7,105 nt of DNA, taken from assembly GCA_013140935.1 (NCBI GenBank), contig JABFSD010000183.1, positions 1 to 7,105 on the forward strand. Direction: 5' to 3'. The notes beneath the pieces were generated by a model. That model saw only the letters and a list, made by a program, of their open reading frames with translations. It ran no database searches and was not told the origin of the DNA. The position numbers were made by a program, and so were the translations under genes. Source of the DNA: Acidobacteriota bacterium (GTDB lineage Bacteria; Acidobacteriota; Blastocatellia; RBC074). This document shows, piece by piece, positions 1-5,038 of this stretch. Position 1 is the first letter of the stretch; each line of letters opens with the position of its first letter.

Positions 1-1392
1 GCGCTTGGCGGGTTGCGCGAGCGAGACGATATAACTGCCCGACGGAAATTCACGGCTTTGCGCAGCTTCGTCAAAATAGCCGCGCGCTTTGCCGTTGGTG
101 AACGATGACGACGCTACTTTGACCTCAATGCCGCATTGCATCAGCGTGGCGGCGAGTCGCGCGGCGCGTCCCGCGTCGTTGCCCGGTGTAATGATGTATT
201 CCTTCACCGTTTCGCGTTGGCCTTCTTCGATAGCGGTGCGGCGATAGTCGTAAAAATGTTTGAGCAAGGCTTCGCGGTTGGCGGCGGCGTTTTCGAGCGT
301 CGAGAGCGAAGCAATGAAATGATGATGCACCGAATCGCGGTAAGCCATCGTCGTTTCGTCGTCGCGTCGCGCGAGCAAGCCGCGTACGCTGGCTTGTTCG
401 TAAGTCATGCCAATCGCTCCATGAAACATCGGCCAGCCTTCGCCGTAACCCGGATAAAACGAGTCGTAGCCTTCGCGCGTAAAATAATCGAAGCCGAAAC
501 GATCAAACCATTTGCCGTTGTTGCGCCCGAATTTCGCCAGCCATTCAAGTTGGCCGTTCGTCAGATTCGGATTCCACGGTAAGGCAGGCGGCGCGAAATA
601 ATAAGAATTCTGCGTCCCCATCTCGTGCAAATCGGCTACGACTTGCGGAAACCACGTGAGAAAGGTTTTCACGCGACCGCGCGTTTCGGGTTGCGATTGG
701 GTGAACCAGTCGCGGTTCATATCAAACAAGTAATGATTGACGCGCCCGCTCGGCCACGGTTCGTTGTGTTCGGCGGATTGCAAATCGGCGTCAGCTTGGC
801 GACCCAGGTTTTGGCGGAAGAAGTTACCGAAACGGTCGCGTCCGTCAGGGTTTTGCGTCGGGTCAATGATGACCAACGTGTTCTTGAGCGCATTCGTTAC
901 CAGTTCATCGCCTTGCGCGGCGAGCAGGTGATAGGCAGTTTGCAGTGCGGCATCAACACTCGAAATCTCGTTGCCGTGGACGCCATGAATCAGCCACACG
1001 ATGGCGGGCAACGACGCGATGAGTTGATTGGCTTCGTTGGCGTTGGTCTTGCGCGGATCGCTGAGACGCTGCATCCCCGCCTGAATTTCATCGAGCCGCG
1101 CGAGGTTTTCGGGCGAACCGATGATAACGTTATAAAGCGCGCGCCCTTCCCACGTCTCGGCGTATTTCATCACCTTGCAGCGCGTCGGCGCAGCCTGTTG
1201 CAAGGCCATCACATACTTTTCAACTTCGTGATGCAGCGTGATGCGTTCGCCTACGTCGTGGCCGACGACCTGTTTGAGCGTGGGAACCTGCGCGTCGTAA
1301 CGCGCGTCGGGAAAGTATTCAAAAGCGGTTTGCGCTAACGCGGCCACCGTGAGGCATAGAGACAGTAACACTGCCCGAAAACTTAATTGCAC
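1..1392 (-). CDS. Secreted M14 zinc carboxypeptidase-like peptidase (N-terminal part, runs off left edge)
   Basis: The minus strand is open for 464 codons from a GTG at 1392 to base 1, so the C-terminus lies outside the window. Residues 1-21 form a signal peptide (hydrophobic core, ending ALA-Q), so the product is exported. From about residue 50 it matches the M14 metallocarboxypeptidase fold. HGVHGNE places the zinc ligands at H139 and E142, and DLHEMG gives the third ligand H256. DMNRDW (N226-R227) corresponds to the substrate-carboxylate-binding Asn-Arg of carboxypeptidase A, and TYEQAS supplies the probable catalytic E332. IIDPTQNPDGRDRF (175-188) is also typical. Residues 390-464 begin a domain after the catalytic core, as in the long (roughly 800-900 residue) M14 proteins of Acidobacteriota and Bacteroidetes. 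The start is fixed by an in-frame TAA two codons upstream and by AGGAG nine bases before the GTG. Zn-dependent hydrolysis of peptide C-termini is expected; the substrate is unknown. Confidence 0.93.
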   Translation of the reverse strand, partial: MQLSFRAVLLSLCLTVAALAQTAFEYFPDARYDAQVPTLKQVVGHDVGERITLHHEVEKYVMALQQAAPTRCKVMKYAETWEGRALYNVIIGSPENLARLDEIQAGMQRLSDPRKTNANEANQLIASLPAIVWLIHGVHGNEISSVDAALQTAYHLLAAQGDELVTNALKNTLVIIDPTQNPDGRDRFGNFFRQNLGRQADADLQSAEHNEPWPSGRVNHYLFDMNRDWFTQSQPETRGRVKTFLTWFPQVVADLHEMGTQNSYYFAPPALPWNPNLTNGQLEWLAKFGRNNGKWFDRFGFDYFTREGYDSFYPGYGEGWPMFHGAIGMTYEQASVRGLLARRDDETTMAYRDSVHHHFIASLSTLENAAANREALLKHFYDYRRTAIEEGQRETVKEYIITPGNDAGRAARLAATLMQCGIEVKVASSSFTNGKARGYFDEAAQSREFPSGSYIVSLAQPAKR

Positions 1393-1401
1393 GTCGTATT
1401 A

Positions 1402-1406
1402 CTCCT
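1402..1406 (-). promoter_or_regulatory. Ribosome binding site of the M14 peptidase
   Basis: Read on the minus strand this is AGGAG, nine bases before the GTG at 1392. It matters because the gene has no ATG start: an in-frame TAA (1399-1401) lies between this site and the GTG, so the GTG is the furthest possible upstream start. Confidence 0.8.
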
Positions 1407-1415
1407 GGTAAACGG

Positions 1416-1488
1416 GTGCATGGAGTACACGCTTTAGCGTGAGTCTCGCGCTTCGGACGCCTCACGCTAAAGCGTGTACTCCATGCAC
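1416..1488. repeat. REP-like 73-base palindrome
   Basis: Arms 1416-1443 and 1461-1488 are perfect 28-base inverted copies around a 17-base spacer (1444-1460), which can itself pair GCG with CGC. Each arm holds an internal near-palindrome, CACGCTTTAGCGTG, so each arm can also fold alone. This two-arm build resembles REP/REPIN elements, which are dispersed by RAYT-type Y1 transposases in many bacteria. It sits about ten bases upstream of the ribosome binding site of the M14 peptidase gene, probably inside its leader. The spacing and lack of a T-run argue against a terminator. Membership of a genome-wide family is an inference that needs the rest of the genome. Confidence 0.75.
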
Positions 1489-1515
1489 TTGATGATGAAG
1501 GGAATGCAGGCAGTG

Positions 1516-1543
1516 AGTATCACGCAGTTACGAAAAGGGTCAA
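1516..1543 (-). promoter_or_regulatory. Candidate sigma-70-like promoter for the M14 peptidase
   Basis: On the minus strand TTGACC (1543-1538, five of six to the -35 consensus) is followed after 16 bases by GATACT (1521-1516, four of six to the -10 consensus). Transcription would begin near 1508 and give a leader of about 115 bases containing the whole REP-like palindrome. The MITE-like element ends only about 16 bases upstream of the -35 box. Promoter strength cannot be judged from sequence alone. Confidence 0.3.
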
Positions 1544-1550
1544 GAACCCA

Positions 1551-1559
1551 CCACCCCAA
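1551..1559. repeat. Left copy of 9-base target-site duplication
   Basis: CCACCCCAA occurs here and again at 1778-1786. The two copies directly abut the outer ends of the inverted-repeat element 1560-1777, which is the arrangement left by transposase-mediated insertion. Confidence 0.8.
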
Positions 1560-1777
1560 GAGTGCGAGTCAACTTTTTGCACCAGGGCTTTTGCAAGGTC
1601 GAGCTAACTTTCGGCAAAAGACCCATTCGGAGAGTTCAGACCGTGGCGCAAACCTCGCCAAGGTTGCGCGGCTTTCCCAACAGACGCACTGGGAAGCAGC
1701 ACAACTTTGGCGAAGTTGTGCCACGGTTGCCACGCGGTCTTTCTCTCTAACGCGATGCAAAAAGTTGACGCTCACTC
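1560..1777. mobile_element. MITE-like non-autonomous insertion element, 218 bases
   Basis: The ends are inverted copies of 22 bases, matching at 20 of 22: 1560-1581 and 1756-1777, both beginning GAGTG and ending GTCAACTTTTTGCA. A perfect 9-base direct repeat CCACCCCAA flanks it on both sides. Inside, the element is a long imperfect palindrome. Bases 1641-1651 pair with 1716-1726 (10 of 11), and 1671-1679 pair with 1690-1697 around the centre at 1680-1689, with one extra T in the left arm. There are also two local hairpins: 1646-1655 with 1661-1669, and a perfect 9-bp stem 1699-1707 with 1713-1721. The left arm is about 32 bases longer than the right. No convincing protein is encoded, so mobilisation would depend on a transposase elsewhere. 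A 9-base duplication fits several DDE insertion-sequence families; I cannot assign the parent family from the termini. Confidence 0.8.
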
Positions 1778-1786
1778 CCACCCCAA
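1778..1786. repeat. Right copy of 9-base target-site duplication
   Basis: This CCACCCCAA is identical to 1551-1559 and begins immediately after the last base of the right terminal inverted repeat. A perfect copy suggests a fairly recent insertion. Confidence 0.8.
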
Positions 1787-1802
1787 TCGGCGGTATCCCC
1801 AT

Positions 1803-1831
1803 TTGGTCAAACCCGAAGATGTGGATATACT
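1803..1831 (+). promoter_or_regulatory. Candidate promoter reading toward the terminator at 2068-2092
   Basis: TTGGTC (1803-1808) and TATACT (1826-1831, five of six to TATAAT) are separated by 17 bases. The -35 box is weak (three of six). Transcription would start near 1838 and run to the intrinsic terminator ending at 2092, or through it into the HNH gene at 2147. Confidence 0.3.
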
Positions 1832-1837
1832 GCGCGC

Positions 1838-2067
1838 GTTTTGAACGAACTGGTGCTGGCCCGTTAGCGATTTTCACGAATTACTGAGGTGCAATCTTCC
1901 TAACATCTGAGCAACAGGCATTTCGCCTTGAAACGACCATCAGAACGATGCAAAGAAAAGTCAGGCCCGTCTGTTTGAGCAGGCGGCGCGTGGCGGCTTC
2001 GTTCGCGTCGGCTTGCTTTTCCGGTTTTCTAACGGCTTCACAAATACCATCAACGAAATTCTCCTGC
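1838..2067 (+). other. Promoter-terminator bounded region without a convincing gene (possible small RNA or leader)
   Basis: Both strands were read for coding signals. A 67-codon minus-strand frame (2084 to 1881) starts at GTG without a ribosome binding site and reads through the terminator stem, so I do not call it. A 29-residue basic frame on the minus strand (ATG at about 2048) does have AGGAG ten bases upstream, but it looks like nothing I recognise. No tRNA, tmRNA, SRP RNA or RNase P core motif was found. The region is best left as a candidate noncoding transcript or 5' leader, defined only by the weak promoter before it and the strong terminator after it. Confidence 0.25.
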
Positions 2068-2092
2068 AGCGTGCCTTGGCGCACGCTTTTTT
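2068..2092 (+). terminator. Rho-independent terminator
   Basis: AGCGTGC (2068-2074) pairs perfectly with GCACGCT (2081-2087) around the six-base loop CTTGGC. A run of six T (2087-2092) overlaps the end of the stem. This is a textbook intrinsic terminator for plus-strand transcription. No gene precedes it on that strand in this window, so it ends either an unrecognised small transcript or a truncated leader of the HNH gene that starts 55 bases later. Confidence 0.8.
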
Positions 2093-2132
2093 ATTTGTCC
2101 GCGTAGCGTCTTGCACGCACGCCCTACGCTTG

Positions 2133-2138
2133 AGAGGA
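2133..2138 (+). promoter_or_regulatory. Ribosome binding site of the HNH gene
   Basis: AGAGGA lies eight bases before the ATG at 2147 and decides this start over the in-frame TTG at 2111. Just upstream, GCGTAG (2101-2106) can pair with CTACGC (2124-2129), a small leader hairpin ending a few bases before this site. Confidence 0.7.
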
Positions 2139-2146
2139 ATTTACCG

Positions 2147-2662
2147 ATGAATGGCAGGGTATTAGTTCTCAATTCGACTTTCGAGCCGATCAATGTCTGT
2201 ACGACACGCCGCGCCGTCGTACTCATTCTCAAAGGCGTAGCCCGCGCCGAAGAAAAGCACGATCACACGCTGCGTTCGACCAGCCACAGCATGCACGTGC
2301 CGTCGGTGATTCGGCTCACTGATTACGTACACATTCCGTTCGAGCGCAAGAGCCTGTCGCGCAAAAACATTTTGTTGCGCGACCACTATACCTGCCAGTA
2401 TTGCGGGCGCGTTTACCCCGCGTCGGAACTCACGCTCGATCATGTCGTACCCAAATCGCGCGGCGGCGGTTCAGGCTGGGACAATCTGGTGACATGTTGC
2501 AAACGCTGTAACAATCGCAAAGGCAATTACCTGCCCGATGAAGCCGGGATGCGGCTGCTCAAACGCCCGCAATCGTTCAGCCACAACGTCAATCGGCAAA
2601 TCATGCGTTATCTGGGACGCACCGATGCCACGTGGCGCAAATACCTTTTCTATGAGTCGTGA
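2147..2662 (+). CDS. HNH endonuclease family protein (conserved stand-alone type)
   Basis: This 171-residue protein opens with [14 protein letters not shown] and [10 protein letters not shown], the N-terminal signature of a widespread solitary HNH protein family found in actinobacteria, cyanobacteria, Deinococcus and acidobacteria. The C-terminal half carries the HNH beta-beta-alpha-metal fold. A structural zinc knuckle is formed by CQYC (C83, C86) and CKRC (C118, C121). [14 protein letters not shown] contains D98-H99, WDNL contains N113, and the third motif position is N122 in CNNRKG. All core residues are present, so DNA nicking or cleavage activity is plausible, but the cellular role of this family is not established. 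The start at 2147 is chosen over an upstream TTG (2111) because AGAGGA lies eight bases before this ATG and similarity to the family begins here. It is not next to a methylase, phage or toxin gene, so nothing suggests a restriction or homing role. Confidence 0.92.
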   Translation: MNGRVLVLNSTFEPINVCTTRRAVVLILKGVARAEEKHDHTLRSTSHSMHVPSVIRLTDYVHIPFERKSLSRKNILLRDHYTCQYCGRVYPASELTLDHVVPKSRGGGSGWDNLVTCCKRCNNRKGNYLPDEAGMRLLKRPQSFSHNVNRQIMRYLGRTDATWRKYLFYES

Positions 2663-2758
2663 GCTTATCGAGCGAGAAGCCGCGTACCTTTTATTTCGCT
2701 ACTATTCACTACGATATGACGGCGGTTATTGCTCATCTTATTCAAACCACATTCAACC

Positions 2759-2764
2759 AAGGAG
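2759..2764 (+). promoter_or_regulatory. Ribosome binding site of the PRC-barrel gene
   Basis: AAGGAG is nine bases before the ATG at 2774 and supports that start over the in-frame codon at 2729. Confidence 0.75.
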
Positions 2765-2773
2765 CGACATCCC

Positions 2774-3280
2774 ATGGCGGCAACCAAAGAATTCAAAGGC
2801 AAATTACTCATCAGCAACACTGATGGAAAAAATCTGGGCGAGATCAAAGACGTATTTCTGAGCCGCGACGCCACACAAATCGTCGGCGTATTCCTCGGCA
2901 AGACCGGCATTCTCAATCGCAAGGCGCAATTGATTGACTGGAAAAAAGTCGCGCTCTTCGGCACGGACGCCTGGCTGATTGCCGGGTCGGATACGGTAAA
3001 GAATCAGGATGAATTTGACGGCGGCGAAGCGTTTATCAACGCCGATGACTTGCGCGGACGCGAGATTCAGACGGACGGCGGCAGCAAGATCGCTACAGTG
3101 GCCGACGTGATCGTAGATAACACCGGAAAGATATTAGGCTTCGCGCTCGATAAGGTTTATGCCGAAGGGCCGCTCTCGCAAAGCAACCAGATTGCACGCG
3201 CCGCGATTTTCGATTTGGGCAATAACGACAAGCCGATGATTACGGTGCTGGAACAGGCTGAGACATTGAAACTGCAATAG
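2774..3280 (+). CDS. PRC-barrel domain protein with two modules
   Basis: The 168-residue product has no signal peptide or membrane segment and should be cytoplasmic. It looks like two related small beta-barrel modules. The first is at about residues 6-75 (GKLLISNTDGKNLGEIKDVF, then IVGVFLGK). The second is at about 90-168 (GREIQTDGGSKIATVADVIV, then ILGFALDK). This repeated pattern (G, then a turn of D-G-x, a strand xxVxDV, then IxGFxLxK) is that of PRC-barrel domains, known from the photosynthetic reaction-centre H subunit and the ribosome-maturation factor RimM, where they mediate protein or RNA contacts. In stand-alone proteins like this the partner is generally unknown. The start at 2774 follows AAGGAG at nine bases; an earlier in-frame codon at 2729 lacks such a site. 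It lies 111 bases after the HNH gene with no clear terminator between, so co-transcription is possible but not shown. Confidence 0.82.
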   Translation: MAATKEFKGKLLISNTDGKNLGEIKDVFLSRDATQIVGVFLGKTGILNRKAQLIDWKKVALFGTDAWLIAGSDTVKNQDEFDGGEAFINADDLRGREIQTDGGSKIATVADVIVDNTGKILGFALDKVYAEGPLSQSNQIARAAIFDLGNNDKPMITVLEQAETLKLQ

Positions 3281-3320
3281 GATTAGACACCTGTGCTAAA
3301 CTTCAAGATGGAGGTGAATA

Positions 3321-3527
3321 ATGGAAAAGACCATTTCGATAGAATTACCTGCCGACGAAGCGGCCAAACTCACTGCTTTGATGGAAATGTGCATTGCCAG
3401 AATGGACGAAGCGCATGAACAGATGGCAAAAGACCAAGTGGAAATAGAACGCCTCAGAGCGGATACGCGAGCGGTATTAGAGAGAATGGAAAGGCGGCAT
3501 CAATGTGGAAGCAATTTAGCGATTTAG
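3321..3527 (+). CDS. Small coiled-coil protein, function unknown
   Basis: This 68-residue protein begins MEKTISIELPADEAAKL and then runs as a charged, almost proline-free helix with heptad-like spacing of Leu, Met and Ile (about residues 14-58), so a coiled coil is predicted. It has no signal peptide or enzymatic motif. Translation is well supported by GGAGG with six bases before the ATG. It starts 40 bases after the PRC-barrel gene, so it may belong to the same transcript. Its 3' end overlaps the next gene by 25 bases in another frame, which suggests translational coupling. The last residues (HQCGSNLAI) are encoded in the overlap. I do not recognise a named family. Confidence 0.75.
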   Translation: MEKTISIELPADEAAKLTALMEMCIARMDEAHEQMAKDQVEIERLRADTRAVLERMERRHQCGSNLAI

Positions 3528-3844
3528 TTTGGCGCGTCTTCAGACTCACTGAAGATACGCAAAAGAACCGCGCCGATATTCATGAATTGCAGGCAGATGT
3601 GGGCAAGCTTTCCAAGCGGCAAGATGAGGAAGCCCAGGCTTGGCGGTCAGCCATTGAACGCTTGGCCTATGAATTCAAGCTGGCGCATCAGCGTGAACAG
3701 CACGAACGCGAGACGTTGGCCTTGCGTATGGAAATTGAGCGGCTGAAAGCAGAGCGTACTTTGCCGCCGGTTTCCGGAAACCCAAAGCCAGAGATAATTG
3801 AACCGCCTTCAGAGAAAACGCCTGACGATGACAAGCCTGTTTAA
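3503..3844 (+). CDS. Coiled-coil protein with proline-rich tail (MWKQ type), function unknown
   Basis: This 113-residue protein begins MWKQFSDLVWRVFRLTEDTQKNRADIHELQ in outline: a short amphipathic N-terminus, then a long charged coiled coil (about 17-90), then an acidic Pro-rich tail (92-113). From memory, proteins with this kind of opening followed by a predicted coiled coil recur as small hypotheticals in acidobacteria and cyanobacteria; their role is unknown. The amphipathic start could touch the membrane, but no membrane span or signal peptide is present. The ATG lies inside the end of the upstream coiled-coil gene, with GGAAAGG eight bases before it. The pair may form a heteromeric coiled coil; this is inference from overlap and similar composition. 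Its stop overlaps the stop of the opposing VOC gene. Confidence 0.78.
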   Translation: MWKQFSDLVWRVFRLTEDTQKNRADIHELQADVGKLSKRQDEEAQAWRSAIERLAYEFKLAHQREQHERETLALRMEIERLKAERTLPPVSGNPKPEIIEPPSEKTPDDDKPV

Positions 3845-4734
3845 GCCGCTTTCTCTTCAATCAACTCAATCCATTCGCCTGCCGCGCCGACGGTAACGGC
3901 GGCGCGGTGTCCGTCGTAAGGCCATTCGCTGATTGCTTGCGGCGCTTGCCGCCAGGGCAGCGCGACTTCATTTAACGAACCCAACGTAAAACTCACCATC
4001 GCAATGCCCGGCGGCAATTCGCCTGTGAGTTGTGGGCGTTCGATGACTTCAGCCGGATACTGATCCAACTCAATCGCAAAGTTTTCAGGCAACGAAGCCA
4101 GCGCGAGTTTTTGCGGCGTATCGTCGTCCAGCCCGTAAGCGCGCGACAGCACGGCAATGCGTCCGGCACTGGTCGGCGAAACGTTCAGCTTGAAATGTTC
4201 GATGTAAAAAGCACGCAACGCTTCGAGGTCTGCGCCGCCGTTGATGATGATGAAAGGGCGGTCTACGAACGATTGCGCGTGGCCGAGCTTGAAATTCGTT
4301 TTGCCGGGCGTGATGCGCGTGAAATAAAGCAACTCGTGGGCAGGGCCGATGACCTGCATCGCGCGGACGTGTTCGCTGAAGCTGAGATTACGCGGCGCGC
4401 CGATCAGCTTGAAAGGCGAATCAGCTAACCGCGCGGCCAGAGCATCGGGGTCTTCGACTAACAGCTCGACGGCGTTCCAGCCCAAAGTGCGCAAGGGCGC
4501 GTAACCTGCAACCAGCGGGGCTTCCACGAAGCGCACATACACCGGCTCACCGCTCGCGGGCTGCAACCAACATTGCGCGCGGCCTGCGACGTGAGGCGCT
4601 TGCCACAAGCGCGCGAGTTCCACTGAAACTACGTCGCGGTTAACGATGCGGTAATCGAGCCATTGTTCATAGGCGGTGGCGACGGCAGAGACGTTTGGCA
4701 CCATCAACGTAACCATACAAATTGTTTGCAGCAT
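3841..4734 (-). CDS. VOC (glyoxalase/bleomycin-resistance/dioxygenase superfamily) protein, two domains
   Basis: The 297-residue product looks cytoplasmic and has two VOC halves. The first (about 7-140) starts MVTLMVPNVSAVATAYEQWL, includes GWNAVELLVEDPDALAARL (85-103) and ends GPAHELLYFTRI, where E134 is at the usual position of a metal-binding Glu. The second (about 160-255) contains DLEALRAFYIEHFKL and ends in AMVSFTLGSL. The superfamily uses paired beta-alpha-beta-beta-beta modules to bind a divalent metal for isomerase, dioxygenase or lyase chemistry. The usual first-strand His is not obvious here, since the first strand reads MVTLMVP, so metal binding may be incomplete and no reaction is assigned. 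The start is uncertain: ATG codons at 4734, 4716 and 4704 are possible, none with a good ribosome binding site. A TTG at 4812 would add 26 unlikely residues across a stem-loop. TATAAC seven bases before 4734 supports a leaderless start there. Confidence 0.82.
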   Translation of the reverse strand: MLQTICMVTLMVPNVSAVATAYEQWLDYRIVNRDVVSVELARLWQAPHVAGRAQCWLQPASGEPVYVRFVEAPLVAGYAPLRTLGWNAVELLVEDPDALAARLADSPFKLIGAPRNLSFSEHVRAMQVIGPAHELLYFTRITPGKTNFKLGHAQSFVDRPFIIINGGADLEALRAFYIEHFKLNVSPTSAGRIAVLSRAYGLDDDTPQKLALASLPENFAIELDQYPAEVIERPQLTGELPPGIAMVSFTLGSLNEVALPWRQAPQAISEWPYDGHRAAVTVGAAGEWIELIEEKAA

Positions 4735-4741
4735 GGCGCGG

Positions 4742-4770
4742 GTTATAACTGGCTGGCTGAAAAAACGAAA
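4742..4770 (-). promoter_or_regulatory. Candidate promoter giving a leaderless VOC mRNA
   Basis: On the minus strand TATAAC (4747-4742) is five of six to the -10 consensus and lies seven bases before the ATG at 4734, which would put the transcription start on the A of the start codon. A weak TTTCGT (4770-4765) sits 17 bases upstream. The absence of a Shine-Dalgarno sequence at this ATG agrees with a leaderless mRNA. Confidence 0.35.
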
Positions 4771-4848
4771 CAGACTATCGCGTGTGGCGACCGTTGTTGC
4801 GCTTGCCCCCAAGACAACAACGGAAAAGTGTCACACGCGATAGCCTGT
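4770..4848. repeat. 79-base interrupted inverted repeat (large stem-loop)
   Basis: The outer stem CTATCGCGTGTG (4775-4786) pairs perfectly with 4832-4843. It extends outward by ACAG with CTGT (4770-4773, 4845-4848) across one mismatch. After a small internal loop, CCGTTGTTG (4791-4799) pairs perfectly with CAACAACGG (4815-4823), leaving a 15-base loop. It sits immediately upstream of the candidate VOC promoter. It lacks a T-run on either strand, so it is not a simple terminator. It could be a REP-type element, a regulator site or a structured RNA. Confidence 0.65.
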
Positions 4849-4853
4849 CAATA

Positions 4854-4921
4854 CAGACCTGTGATTGGTGCTCACTGCCCCTTGCACCGAGCTTTTGCCC
4901 CTGTATCCAATCACCTGTCTG
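4854..4921. repeat. Inverted repeat / stem-loop
   Basis: Bases 4854-4868 (CAGACCTGTGATTGG) pair with 4907-4921, matching at 13 of 15, around a 38-base loop. The loop contains a further GGTGC/GCACC pair (4867-4871, 4884-4888). An alternative pairing of ATACAG (4851-4856) with CTGTAT (4901-4906) competes with the outer stem, so two folds are possible. Confidence 0.5.
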
Positions 4922-4923
4922 CC

Positions 4924-4945
4924 ATTAGCGGGGGGAACCGCTAAT
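4924..4945. repeat. Short perfect stem-loop
   Basis: ATTAGCGG (4924-4931) and CCGCTAAT (4938-4945) form a perfect 8-bp stem with loop GGGGAA. There is no adjacent T-run on either strand. Confidence 0.5.
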
Positions 4946-4956
4946 TCCTCACCTGA

Positions 4957-4974
4957 CGTTCCATCACGGGAACG
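4957..4974. repeat. Short perfect stem-loop
   Basis: CGTTCC (4957-4962) pairs with GGAACG (4969-4974) around a six-base loop. Flanking CACCT (4950-4954) and AGGTG (4989-4993) could close a larger structure around it. Confidence 0.35.
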
Positions 4975-4991
4975 CCGGGGCGAATCTTAGG

Positions 4992-5028
4992 TGGTATGTG
5001 TGACGACCAGTGATCGTCACACACACCA
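4992..5028 (-). terminator. Stem-loop downstream of the CAP-domain gene (possible terminator or mRNA 3' end structure)
   Basis: Arms 4992-5006 and 5014-5028 pair at 14 of 15 positions, with the inner ten (TGTGTGACGA) perfect around loop CCAGTGA. The structure begins eleven bases past the stop codon of the CAP-domain gene, where a transcription end would be expected. On the minus strand it is not followed by a T-run, so it may act as a 3' stabilising hairpin or a U-less terminator instead of a classical one. Confidence 0.5.
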
Positions 5029-5038
5029 AGTCAAGCGT

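Noticed and set aside
625..1338. A 237-codon plus-strand open frame opposite the M14 gene
   Set aside because: It is antisense to a continuous 464-codon frame with all M14 catalytic residues; its translation shows no family features.
1416..1488. CRISPR repeat or intrinsic terminator
   Set aside because: There is only one pair of inverted arms with no regularly spaced direct repeats, and no T-run follows on either strand.
1474..1887. A 137-codon plus-strand frame and a 102-codon minus-strand frame across the 1560-1777 region
   Set aside because: Both run through the palindromic element and its inverted repeats, and their composition follows the repeat, not a protein family.
1881..2084. A 67-codon minus-strand frame ending with a hydrophobic segment
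   Set aside because: It starts at a GTG within the terminator stem without a ribosome binding site, and no recognisable family features are visible.
2147..2662. HNH gene as part of a restriction, homing or phage-defence system
   Set aside because: It matches a solitary conserved HNH family, is not flanked by methylase, intron, phage or toxin genes, and its neighbours are unrelated.
4663..4944. A 93-codon plus-strand frame over the VOC start and the stem-loop region
   Set aside because: It covers the N-terminus of the VOC gene in antisense and several inverted repeats; it has no ribosome binding site or domain.
4735..5038. A riboswitch upstream of the VOC gene
   Set aside because: The stems were compared by eye with cobalamin, c-di-GMP, glycine, SAM and fluoride motifs and none of the conserved cores was present. 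The proposed leaderless start would also leave it outside the mRNA.
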